Source of the DNA: Acidobacteriota bacterium
GTDB taxonomy: Bacteria > Acidobacteriota > Polarisedimenticolia > JACPZX01
DNA: 49,223 nt
Assembly: GCA_016195325.1 (NCBI GenBank)
Contig: JACPZX010000027.1
Coordinates: 1 to 49,223 of the forward strand
Direction of reading: 5' to 3'
The number at the start of each line of letters is the position of its first letter. Position 1 is the first letter of the stretch. The notes under the pieces were generated by a model. It saw only the letters and a program-made list of their open reading frames with translations. It searched no databases and was not told the origin of the DNA. Shown here one piece after another: positions 39,509 to 48,703 of this stretch. The translations under genes were made by a program, and so were the position numbers.

Positions 39509-40411
39509 TCAGGCGACCGCGCCGCCGGGGGCGACGACCGGCGGCGGGGCGGCCGGCGACGCCTCGACCACGGGCTCGACGATCTCGGCGGCGACGGCGG
39601 GGGCGCCGGCGGCTGGACCGCGTCCGCGGGCCCGCATGCCGCGCTTGCCGTCCTCGCCCGGTCCGTCCGATCCCGCGTGGGATTCCTGCCCCTCGCCGCG
39701 ATCGCCCGACTGGTTGCGGCGGGCGTAGAACGAAGACCCTTCGTTGATGGCGTCGGCGATCTTCGAGGCGAACAGACGGATCGCCCGGATGGCGTCGTCG
39801 TTCCCCGGGATGCAGAAGTCGACGAGGTCGGGGTCGCAGTTCGTGTCGACGACGGCGATGACGGGGATGTTGAGCTTCCGCGCCTCGGTGACCGCGATGT
39901 GCTCCTTGTTCGGGTCCACGACGAAGATCGCGGCCGGCAGCGAGCTCATGTTCTTGAGGCCGAAGAGGACCTTGGTGAGCTTCGCCCGCTCTTTCTCGAG
40001 GCCGATCAACTCTTTCTTGGTGAGGCCTTCCTTCTTGTGGGAGTCGGCCCCCAGGGTCTCGAGGCTCCGCAGCCGCTCGATGCGCTTCTTGATCGTGCCG
40101 AAGTTGGTGAGCGTGCCGCCGAGCCACCGGCTCGTGACGTACGGCATCTCGACCCGCGTGGCTTCCTCGATGATCGTTTCCTGCGCCTGCCGCTTCGTGC
40201 CGATGAAGAGCACGTTGCCGCCCCGCGACGCGAGATCGGTCGTGAACTCGACCGCGCGCTGGAACCGGCTGAGCGTCTGCTGCAGATCGATGATGTAGAT
40301 GCCGTTGCGCTTGCCGAAGATGAAGGGCTTCATCTTCGGGTTCCAACGCTTCGTCTGGTGGCCGAAATGCGCGCCGGCCTCCAGCAGATCCTTGATCGTC
40401 ACCGCCGTCAA
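39509..40411 (-). CDS. rpsB: 30S ribosomal protein S2 with C-terminal tail
   Basis: Small-subunit protein that binds S1. The core shows [52 protein letters not shown] and [20 protein letters not shown]. The core ends near residue 228. A tail of about 70 residues, Gly/Glu/Arg-rich and then Pro/Ala/Val-rich, follows. The start is TTG at 40411 with GGAG about 8 nt upstream; GTG 40402 is possible. Length 300 aa. Confidence 0.96.
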   Translation of the reverse strand: MTAVTIKDLLEAGAHFGHQTKRWNPKMKPFIFGKRNGIYIIDLQQTLSRFQRAVEFTTDLASRGGNVLFIGTKRQAQETIIEEATRVEMPYVTSRWLGGTLTNFGTIKKRIERLRSLETLGADSHKKEGLTKKELIGLEKERAKLTKVLFGLKNMSSLPAAIFVVDPNKEHIAVTEARKLNIPVIAVVDTNCDPDLVDFCIPGNDDAIRAIRLFASKIADAINEGSSFYARRNQSGDRGEGQESHAGSDGPGEDGKRGMRARGRGPAAGAPAVAAEIVEPVVEASPAAPPPVVAPGGAVA

Positions 40412-40462
40412 GACTGGATCTCCGTCATCACTCGCATGCTCCCTCTCTTACGGTCCTTCCGC

Positions 40463-40858
40463 CTATCGCTTCGAGAACTGGAAGCGCTTTCTGGCGCCCT
40501 TCTGACCGTACTTCTTGCGCTCCTTGGCGCGTGGATCTCGCGTGAGGAACCCCGCGGAACGAAGCCCCTTCCGGAGCTCCGGATTCCACTGGAGCAGGGC
40601 GCGCGCGAGACCGTGGCGAATGGCGCCGGCCTGTCCCGAAACGCCGCCGCCCGAAACGTTGATGGTCGCGTCGAACTTCTCCGCCGTCTCCGTGAGCACG
40701 AGAGGCTGGCGGCAGATCAGCCTGTGGGACGCCGTCGGGAAGTAATCCTCGAACGTCCGGTCGTTGATGGTGATTTTGCCGGCGCCGGGCCTCAGGAACA
40801 CCCTCGCGATCGCGTTCTTCCTCTTGCCCGTTCCGTAGTTCTCGCTGATGGTTTCCAT
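40463..40858 (-). CDS. rpsI: 30S ribosomal protein S9
   Basis: Small-subunit head protein whose C-terminal tail reaches the P-site tRNA. Features are [39 protein letters not shown] and the terminal [17 protein letters not shown] with its basic tip. Length 131 aa is normal. It lies 65 bp after rplM, the universal partner gene. Confidence 0.97.
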   Translation of the reverse strand: METISENYGTGKRKNAIARVFLRPGAGKITINDRTFEDYFPTASHRLICRQPLVLTETAEKFDATINVSGGGVSGQAGAIRHGLARALLQWNPELRKGLRSAGFLTRDPRAKERKKYGQKGARKRFQFSKR

Positions 40859-40923
40859 CGGTGCTCAGTTCTCCGAGATGATTTCGGGTGCGTCGAGGCC
40901 GCCTCCGCGAAGAGCGGATCGGC

Positions 40924-41418
40924 TCACGCGGACTTCCTGGCTGCGGGGGATTGAAGCGGCTCGGGCCGCTGGGCGACGTGCGGGTGCTCCGGACCGGCGT
41001 AGAGCTTGAGGCAGCGGATCATCCTCTTGCCGATACGATTCTTCGGGAGCATTCCCTCGACCGCCCACTGGATCACCTTCACCGGGTGCTCCGCCAGCGC
41101 CTTTCGGAGCGGAAGCTCCTTGAGGCCGCCCGGGTAGCTGGTGTGCCAGTAGTAGATCTTCTGGTCGAGCTTGCGGCCCGTTACCTTGATCTTCCCGGCG
41201 TTGACGACCACCACGTGGTCCCCGAAGAACTGGTGCGGCGCGTAGTGCGGCCGATGCTTGCCCATCAGGTGCATCGCAATCGAAGTGCTGAGGCGCCCGA
41301 GAGTTTTCCCCTCGGCGTCGACGACGTACCACTTCGGCTGGAGCTCGGGCGAGACGGACGTCGGGTCCATCGCTGCTCGCCGGGCGGTATTTTTCCGCGT
41401 GGTCGTGGTTCGGGCCAC
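40924..41418 (-). CDS. rplM: 50S ribosomal protein L13
   Basis: Early assembly protein of the large subunit. Features are KWYVVDAEGKTLGRLSTSIA, VVVVNAGKIKVTGRKLDQKI and AVEGMLPKNRIGKRMIRCLK. The start is GTG at 41418 with GAGGAG 5 nt upstream. This adds a Thr/Arg-rich leader of about 22 residues before the usual N-terminus; ATG 41370 would omit part of it. Length 164 aa. It is the first gene of the 41-kb minus-strand array, about 50 nt after a promoter. Confidence 0.95.
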   Translation of the reverse strand: MARTTTTRKNTARRAAMDPTSVSPELQPKWYVVDAEGKTLGRLSTSIAMHLMGKHRPHYAPHQFFGDHVVVVNAGKIKVTGRKLDQKIYYWHTSYPGGLKELPLRKALAEHPVKVIQWAVEGMLPKNRIGKRMIRCLKLYAGPEHPHVAQRPEPLQSPAARKSA

Positions 41419-41474
41419 TGTGACTCCTCAAGAAACCCTGAAAACCCTGAAACCGGGTGAGTTGGGGAACAGAC

Positions 41475-41503
41475 TTTGTACTACACACCCCCGCCGAAGT
41501 CAA
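41475..41503 (-). promoter_or_regulatory. Sigma-70 type promoter of rplM
   Basis: On the minus strand TTGACT (41503-41498), a 17-bp spacer and TACAAA (41480-41475) give a predicted start near 41468, about 50 nt upstream of rplM. The leader contains the direct repeat TTTCAGGG / TTTTCAGGG before the Shine-Dalgarno. The 173-bp rplM-ubiE gap also holds a TATTAAT box (41551-41557) that may serve ubiE on the plus strand. Confidence 0.7.
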
Positions 41504-41591
41504 GAAATGGGGCCGTATCGCCCGCCCGGGGGTGGCCGGCGGGGCCGGCATATTAATATGTGGGCCGCCCTCGCGCCCCCGGAGATGCCCG

Positions 41592-42281
41592 TTGCCCGAA
41601 GCCTCGAAGATCCGATCCCTCTTCGCCGGGATATCCCCGCGGTACGACCTGATCAATCGGATTCTGAGCCTGGGGGTCGACCGGAGCTGGCGTCTCAGGA
41701 CCGTCCGGGCGGTCCGGGACGCGGCGACAGGCGACGCCGTGCTCGACCTGTGCTGCGGAACCGGAGACCTCTCCGTCGCGCTCGCCCTTGGCGGGCTCCG
41801 CGTGACCGGCGCCGACTTCTGCCACGAGATGCTCGTGATCGGCCGCGCGAAGGCGGCGCGTCAGAACGAGCGGGTCGAGTTCATCGCGGCCGACGCCCTG
41901 ACTCTCCCCTTCCCCGACGCCACCTTCGAAGGGGCGACCGTCGCCTTCGGCGTGCGGAATCTCGCGGACCTCGACGCCGGCCTCTCCGAGATCCGCCGGG
42001 TGCTGAAGCCCGGCGCGCCCCTCGCCGTGCTGGAGTTCGGCCGGCCTCGCGGAGCGGTGATGGGACCGCTCTACGCGGTCTACCTCAACGCCTTCGTCCC
42101 CGTGGTCGGCCGACTGATCTCGGGGAGCCGGGAGGCGTACGACTGGCTCTCCTCCTCGATCCAGGCCTTTCCGGACCAGGAGGCCTTCCCCCGCCGCCTC
42201 GAGCGCGCCGGCTTCACCTCCGTCCGCGTCGAGGAGCTGACTTTCGGGATCGCGGCGCTGTACGTCGCGCGGAAGATCTAG
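41592..42281 (+). CDS. ubiE: UbiE/MenG-type quinone C-methyltransferase
   Basis: SAM-dependent methyltransferase of ubiquinone/menaquinone synthesis. The family N-terminus FAGISPRYDLINRILSLGVD (11-30), SAM motif I LDLCCGTGD (51-59) and the segments DALTLPFPDATFEGATVAFG and VRNLADLDAGLSEIRRVLKP fit UbiE/MenG well. I chose TTG 41592 with GGAG about 7 nt upstream, giving 229 aa; the upstream part of the frame is low in homology. It is the only plus-strand gene I can support. Whether the quinone is menaquinone or ubiquinone cannot be told. Its 3-prime end overlaps argF by 68 bp. Confidence 0.9.
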   Translation: MPEASKIRSLFAGISPRYDLINRILSLGVDRSWRLRTVRAVRDAATGDAVLDLCCGTGDLSVALALGGLRVTGADFCHEMLVIGRAKAARQNERVEFIAADALTLPFPDATFEGATVAFGVRNLADLDAGLSEIRRVLKPGAPLAVLEFGRPRGAVMGPLYAVYLNAFVPVVGRLISGSREAYDWLSSSIQAFPDQEAFPRRLERAGFTSVRVEELTFGIAALYVARKI

Positions 42282-43242
42282 CGGAAGATCCCGCCACGCG
42301 CGCCCGCGACGGCGCGGCCGCGCTCATCAGGGCCACCATCACCGCCTTCTGCGCGTGCAATCGGTTCTCGGCCTGGTCGAAGATGATGCTCGCCGCGGAG
42401 TCGGCGACCGAGTCGGTGACCTCCTCGCCGCGGTGCGCGGGGAGGCAGTGCATGAACTTCGCCTGCGACCCCGCCGCCTTCATCACGGCGTCGTTGATCT
42501 GGTAGGGCCTGAAGGCCCGCGCCTTCTCCTCGGCCTGCGACTCCTGCCCCATGCTGGCCCACACGTCGGTGTAGACGACGTGGGCCCCCTTCACCAGCTC
42601 CATCACGTCGTGGCCGAGCTCGAACGACGCGCCGGTCTTCCGGCTGTAGGCCACCGCCTCCGCGACGATCTGTGGATTGGGATCGAACCCCGGAGGGGTC
42701 GCGACCGACATCCTCGACCCGGTCCGCGACGCGGCGAGGAGGAGGGAGTTGCAGACGTTGTTGCCGTCGCCGACCCACGCCAGCTTGATCTTCGTGAGAT
42801 CGCCGAAGTGCTCGCGGATCGTCTGGAAGTCCGCGAGGGCCTGCACCGGGTGGAAGTCGTCACTGAGTCCGTTGATGACGGGGACGCGCGCGTAGCGCGC
42901 GAGGTCCTCGACGATCTTCTGAGCGAAGACGCGGGCCATGATCCCGTCCACCCACCGGTCGAGGTTGCGCGCGACGTCGGGGACCGACTCGCGCGTGCCC
43001 AATCCCGCGTCGCCGGGGGAGATGTAGATCGCGTGGCCGCCGAGCTGGGTCATCCCCGTCTCGAAGGTCACGCGCGTCCTCAGGCTCGGCTTCTGGAAGA
43101 GCATCGCGAGCGTCTTCCCCGCGAGCGCGGCGCCGTACTTCTTCGGGTTCTTCTTGATCGCGACGCCCAGGTCGAGGAGCTCCGTCACGTCCTCGGCCGT
43201 CAGATCGCGATCGCTGAGCAGGTCGCCCCCCTTCAGGATCAT
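42214..43242 (-). CDS. argF: Ornithine carbamoyltransferase with basic C-terminal tail
   Basis: Transfers carbamoyl from carbamoyl phosphate to ornithine giving citrulline, or runs in reverse in catabolism. The carbamoyl-phosphate motif SLRTR (53-57), HPVQ (131-134), the DVWASMGQE loop (226-234) and HCLP (265-268) are intact. The normal core ends near residue 306. About 36 residues with eleven Arg follow, and the gene runs 68 bp into the 3-prime end of ubiE on the other strand. It lies 34 bp downstream of carbamate kinase, so either an anabolic (argF) or catabolic (arcB) role is possible. Confidence 0.92.
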   Translation of the reverse strand: MILKGGDLLSDRDLTAEDVTELLDLGVAIKKNPKKYGAALAGKTLAMLFQKPSLRTRVTFETGMTQLGGHAIYISPGDAGLGTRESVPDVARNLDRWVDGIMARVFAQKIVEDLARYARVPVINGLSDDFHPVQALADFQTIREHFGDLTKIKLAWVGDGNNVCNSLLLAASRTGSRMSVATPPGFDPNPQIVAEAVAYSRKTGASFELGHDVMELVKGAHVVYTDVWASMGQESQAEEKARAFRPYQINDAVMKAAGSQAKFMHCLPAHRGEEVTDSVADSAASIIFDQAENRLHAQKAVMVALMSAAAPSRARVAGSSARSSARRTAPRSRKSAPRRGRR

Positions 43243-43276
43243 CGTCGTCTCCTCTCGTCGGTTGCCGTTCCGGATC

Positions 43277-44263
43277 TCAGCTCTTCTTCAGTGGCGGCGC
43301 GGTGATCCACGTCCCCGCCTTCCTCGACAGCGCCCGGAGCGATCGCGGCAGCGACGTGATGACGACGGGATTCCGCGTCGCCGACACGAACTCGATCGCC
43401 GCCTCGATCTTCGGGCCCATGCTCCCGGGCGGGAACTGGCCGTAGCGGAGCCAGCGCCCCGCCTCGCGGATCGTCATCCCCGGGATCACGGTCTCGTTCT
43501 TCTTCCCGTAGTTCAGCCTCACGGCGTCCACGTCGGTGAGGATCACGAGGAGATCGGCGGCGAGCTCGGTCGCGATCAGCGCCGCGGTGAAGTCCTTGTC
43601 GATCACCGCCTCGATCCCCCGGAGCTTCCCCGACGCGTCCTCCACGACGGGCACTCCCCCGCCTCCCCCCGCGATCACGACGTCGCCGTCGGCCAGCGCC
43701 GCGCGGATCACCTTCATGCCGAGAACCTTGAGCGGCCGCGGGGAGGGAACCACCTTGCGGTAACCCCTTCCCGCGTCCTCCACCATCCGCCACTTCTTCG
43801 TCTTGATGAGAAACGAGGCCCGGTACGGCGTGTAGAAGGGACCCACCGGCTTGCTCGGATGGCGGTTCGCGGGATCCTTCTGATCGACCACGACCTGCGT
43901 GAGGAGGCAGACCACCTCGCGGTGCAGCCCGGCGCGGGCGAGCTCGTTGCGGAGCGTTCGCTCCAGCAGGTAGCCGATACTCCCTTCGGTCTGCGCGACG
44001 CAGACGTCGACGGAGGAGGGGGGCACCTTGGTGATCGCCTCCTCGATCTGGATCAGGAGGTTCCCGACCTGGGGGCCGTTGCCGTGGACCAGGACGAGAT
44101 CCCATCCGCGCTTGACGATGCGGACGAGGAGGCGCGCGAGGGATTCGGCGTGCGAGATCTGGCGGCGCTGGGAGCCGTCCTCGTCGTGGCGGACGAGCGC
44201 GTTCCCGCCGAACGCGAGGACGGCGGTCCTGCGGGGCCGCGGCCGCTGCGCGGGCGAAGCCAT
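43277..44263 (-). CDS. arcC: Carbamate kinase
   Basis: Amino-acid-kinase-fold enzyme that interconverts carbamoyl phosphate + ADP and carbamate + ATP. Features are LAFGGNAL (about 16-23), VHGNGPQVGNLL, GPFYTPYRASFL, VIAGGGGGVPVVED, IDKDFTAALIATELAADLLV and LTDVDAVRLNYG. Length 328 aa is normal. The ATG at 44263 follows the upstream stop by 1 bp. Together with argF it could make ATP from citrulline, but no arginine deiminase gene is in view. Confidence 0.93.
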   Translation of the reverse strand: MASPAQRPRPRRTAVLAFGGNALVRHDEDGSQRRQISHAESLARLLVRIVKRGWDLVLVHGNGPQVGNLLIQIEEAITKVPPSSVDVCVAQTEGSIGYLLERTLRNELARAGLHREVVCLLTQVVVDQKDPANRHPSKPVGPFYTPYRASFLIKTKKWRMVEDAGRGYRKVVPSPRPLKVLGMKVIRAALADGDVVIAGGGGGVPVVEDASGKLRGIEAVIDKDFTAALIATELAADLLVILTDVDAVRLNYGKKNETVIPGMTIREAGRWLRYGQFPPGSMGPKIEAAIEFVSATRNPVVITSLPRSLRALSRKAGTWITAPPLKKS

Positions 44264-44264
44264 A

Positions 44265-45578
44265 TCAGCCCAGGGAGGCGAGGACTTCGCGGAGGGAGGG
44301 GCGGCCCCTCTCCTCGAGCTCATACGTCACGCGCTGGGCGGGCTTCTTGAACGTGATGAGGCGCCTCAGGTCTATCGGCGTGCCGATCAGCACGAGGTCG
44401 CAGTCCACCCGATCGATCGTCGCCTGGAGATCGCGGATCTGCGCGTCGCCGTAACCCAGGGCCGGCAGCAGCGGCCCGATCCCCGGGTAGTTCCTGAAGG
44501 CTTCCTTGATCGATCCGACGGCCGCCGCGCGCGCGTCCACCACCTCGGCGGCGCCGTGCTGGCGCGCGGCGAGCACGGCCGCGCCGTACGTCATCCCGCC
44601 GTGCGTGAGCGTCGGCCCGTCCTCGATGGCGAGGACGCGCTTCCCGCGGATGGCGGCGGCGTCCTCCACGCCGAACGGCGAGTCGGCCTCGACGATCGTC
44701 GCTTTCGGATTGATGCGGGTGACGTTGTCCCGGACGAGCTGCACCGACGCAGGCGGTGCGGTCGACATCTTGTTGATGACGACGACGTGGGCGCGGTGCA
44801 GATTGGTCTCGCCGGGATGGTACGAGAGCTCGTGCCCGGGGCGATGGGGATCGACGACGACGATCTCGAGGGTGGGGCGGTAGAAGGGAAGGTCGTTGTT
44901 GCCGCCGTCCCAGACGATGACGTCGGCCTCTTTTTCGGCCCTCTCGAGGATGGCCCCGTAGTCGACGCCCGCGTAGACGATCGTCCCGCGCGCGATGTGG
45001 GGCTCGTACTCCTCGCGCTCCTCGATCGTGCACTCCTCGCGATCGAGGTCCTCGTACGTGGCGAAGCGCTGGACCTTCTGCTTCGCGAGATCGCCGTAGG
45101 GCATGGGATGGCGGATCGCGACGACCTTCTTTCCCGACTCCTTGAGGAGGGCGCAGACCTTGCGCGTCGTCTGGCTCTTGCCGCATCCCGTCCGAATGGC
45201 GCAGATCGACACGACCGGCACCTTCGACGCGAGCATCGTCGCGTTCGCGCCCATCAGCGTGAAGTCGGCGCCGGCGGCGTTCACGAGCGACGCCTTGTGC
45301 ATCACGTCCTCGTGGGAGATGTCGCTGTACGCGAAGACGGCCTCGTGCACGCCGTGGCTGCGGATGAGATCCCTGAGCTCACGCTCCTCGTGGATCGGGA
45401 TTCCGCCGGGATAGAGACGGCCGGCGAGGGAGGCCGGGTACCGCCGTCCCGCGATATTGGGTATCTGCGTCGCGGTGAAGGCGACGACCTCGTACAGGTC
45501 GTTGTCGCGGAAGAAGACGTTGAAGTTGTGGAAGTCGCGCCCGGCGGCGCCCATGATGACGACTTTTCTCCGGCTCAC
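44265..45578 (-). CDS. Predicted P-loop GTPase, COG2403 / cyclic 2,3-diphosphoglycerate synthetase-like
   Basis: Protein of 437 aa. An N-terminal Rossmann-like domain begins RRKVVIMGAAGRDFHNFNVF (GAAGRDFHNFN at 10-20). A P-loop domain follows with RTGCGKS (129-135), RHPMPYGDLAKQKVQRF, WDGGNND (223-229), VVDPHRPGHE and NKMS (269-272, NKxD-like). I recognise this as the family annotated predicted GTPase or cDPG synthetase; no bacterial function is established to my knowledge. I chose GTG 45578 with AGGGG upstream. It is first in a three-gene unit with arcC and argF, behind a promoter near 45,730. Confidence 0.8.
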   Translation of the reverse strand: MSRRKVVIMGAAGRDFHNFNVFFRDNDLYEVVAFTATQIPNIAGRRYPASLAGRLYPGGIPIHEERELRDLIRSHGVHEAVFAYSDISHEDVMHKASLVNAAGADFTLMGANATMLASKVPVVSICAIRTGCGKSQTTRKVCALLKESGKKVVAIRHPMPYGDLAKQKVQRFATYEDLDREECTIEEREEYEPHIARGTIVYAGVDYGAILERAEKEADVIVWDGGNNDLPFYRPTLEIVVVDPHRPGHELSYHPGETNLHRAHVVVINKMSTAPPASVQLVRDNVTRINPKATIVEADSPFGVEDAAAIRGKRVLAIEDGPTLTHGGMTYGAAVLAARQHGAAEVVDARAAAVGSIKEAFRNYPGIGPLLPALGYGDAQIRDLQATIDRVDCDLVLIGTPIDLRRLITFKKPAQRVTYELEERGRPSLREVLASLG

Positions 45579-45716
45579 GAGGAAGCCCCTCTCGGTTCCC
45601 GAAGGCGGGATGGCGTGGGCCGCCCGAGGTGGGGTCGCCGGACGGCGTATTAATAATGATGCTCGAGCCCTTGATGGCCGCCGCGACGGGAAGCGGCCAG
45701 CTCCTTGGAGGAACGG

Positions 45717-45746
45717 AAGATATCTCCCCGCCCCGAGAGGTGTCAA
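45717..45746 (-). promoter_or_regulatory. Sigma-70 type promoter of the COG2403-arcC-argF unit
   Basis: On the minus strand TTGACA (45746-45741), an 18-bp spacer and TATCTT (45722-45717) give a predicted start near 45710 and a leader of about 130 nt. The leader includes an AT-rich TTATTAATA (45656-45648), striking in this GC-rich DNA. The rest of the 222-bp gap (45579-45800) holds no gene that I can support. Confidence 0.65.
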
Positions 45747-45795
45747 GGCGGGCGCGCGCTAAGGCGAATCTTTGCAGAGGGTTATCGGAAGGCAG

Positions 45796-45810
45796 GGCCC
45801 CTAGGGGGCC
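45796..45810. repeat. Hairpin containing the stop codon of the Ig-like gene
   Basis: GGCCCC-TAG-GGGGCC (45796-45810) is a perfect 6-bp inverted repeat around the stop codon (TAG at 45803-45801). No U-tract follows, so it is not a standard terminator. It mirrors the hairpin around the rplK stop at 31821-31835. Confidence 0.55.
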
Positions 45811-46705
45811 TTGACGACGACCGTCAGCTCGGCGGTGTCCGACATGCGGGGCTGCCCGTCGTCCACGGCGAGGAGCCTGATGACGTGGGTTCCCACGTCG
45901 GCCGCCTTCGGGCGCAGCTCGATGACCGCGTGCCCGCCTCCCACGTTGGTCAGCCGCGTCCACTCCGGCAGGTTCGCAGAGGAGAGGACCACGACGTCGC
46001 CGTCGGGATCCGTGGCCTGCACGTGCGCCTCGGCGTAGTCGCCGGCGACCGCGGTGACGGGCTTGAGATCGGCGATCTTCGGCGGGTGGTTGACGGGGGT
46101 GACGGCGGCGCGGACCGCCGCCGAGAGATCCCCGTTGCGGAAGACGATCAGCTCCGAGCCTGCGCCGCGGGCTTCCACCATGCCATCGCCGCCGATCGAG
46201 ACGACGTTCGACCCGCCGCTCTGCACCCGGTACGTCGTGCCCGCGTCCGCCCCCGTGATCTCGGTCTCGGTCGCGTCCGCCGCCACCCCGAAGACGCGCA
46301 ACGGCTTCCTCTCGCCGACCGTCAGCTCGAACAGAGGGTTCTCTCCGTGGATTCTCGTGAAGGGCTGGGACGGTTTCACGAGGAGGCTCGACGACGCTCT
46401 CCGCATCTCACCCGCGGCGCCGAAGGTCTCGGCCTCGATCGCGACGACGCCGGCGAAACCGCTCGGGACGTACACGTAGACGAACGGCCCCGTCCCCTCG
46501 ATCCTCTCGACGTGCGCGCCGACGCGCAGCACGGCCCCTTCGACCCCTTCGGCCCCCTCGACGGAGAATCGGACCTCGACCGCCTCGCCGATCCGGACGA
46601 TGGTGCCGGCGGGGGGAAGGAGCTCCACCTTCGCGGCGCCCGCGGCAGGCCCCCACGCCGCGAGGGCGGGGAGCGCGAGGGCCGCCAGCGCGACGAGTCG
46701 AGGCG

Positions 46706-46709
<4 letters not shown>
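45801..46709 (-). CDS. Exported protein with C-terminal Ig/cadherin-like domain
   Basis: I do not recognise a named family for the whole protein. A signal peptide is evident (MTPRLVALAALALPALAAWG, with likely cleavage near AGAA). Beta-rich sequence follows, and residues of about 205-302 match a dystroglycan-type cadherin/Ig fold (NHPPKIADLKPVTAVAGDYA, VQATDPDGDVVVL, LLAVDDGQP). A BIG2-like stretch (TYRVQSGGSNVVSIGGDGMV) precedes it. It is probably a surface or periplasmic adhesion or scaffold protein. GTG 46709 overlaps the response-regulator stop as GTGA. Length 302 aa. Confidence 0.75.
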
Positions 46710-48072
<1,363 letters not shown>

Positions 48073-48076
<4 letters not shown>

Positions 48077-48663
48077 GGCTCGGGGGTCGTCGCGGAACCC
48101 GCGCTCGTCGCGGAGGTCGCGCCGCCCGGGCGCGTGGGAAGGGCTGAGACCTTCGCGAGGTCGGCCCGGAGCGCCGTGAGCTTTTCCACGAGCGCCGCCT
48201 TCTCGGCCTGGAGCGCCTGGTAGGCGTCCTTCTGGCTCATCCCCTTCTGCGCGGCGATCTCGTCGGGGGTGAGCTGCGGGGGCGGGAGGTACGGGTTGGC
48301 CATGAAGGCAAGGCGCTTGTCGAGATCGACGGCGCGCGCCTCCCCTTCCTTGATGCCGTTCTGGATCTCGGCGAGGCGGCGGGCCTTCTCGTCGGGGGTG
48401 AGCGACTCGTCCGGAGCGGCGGCCGTCGCATCGGCCTTCGCGGTGGTGTCGACGTACACGGTCCTGGGGCCCGTGGCCGACGAGTGGTACTTCGAGAGAT
48501 CGCGGTTGGTGAAGACCTTCGGGGCGTTCGGATCCGCCGGCTTCGCCGCGGCCTTCTTCGACGCGCCGCCCGCCGGCTCCTCGCCGAACGTCACGCTCGC
48601 GACGGCGAGCGGCATCGCGAGGAGAATCGCGGCGACGACGAGTGCGGGACGGCGCTCTCTCAT
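48073..48663 (-). CDS. Secreted hypothetical protein with coiled coil
   Basis: Unrecognised protein. An N-terminal signal sequence (MRERRPALVVAAILLAMPLA) is followed by an Ala/Lys/Pro-rich linker, a Thr/Ala-rich region and a predicted coiled-coil C-terminal half (EKARRLAEIQNGIKEGEARA; AEKAALVEKLTALRADLAKV). I chose ATG 48663 (196 aa); a GTG seven codons upstream is possible. Its stop overlaps the response-regulator start by 4 bp, so the two are probably cotranscribed. Confidence 0.7.
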
Positions 48664-48703
48664 GACCGCAAGCCTAGCATCCACGCGCGCCCCCCTCCAA
48701 GCG

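Noticed and set aside
48664-48703. Possible sigma-54 promoter (TGG...TTGC) upstream of the secreted coiled-coil gene
   Set aside because: The distance between the GG and GC elements is one base too long for a -24/-12 promoter.
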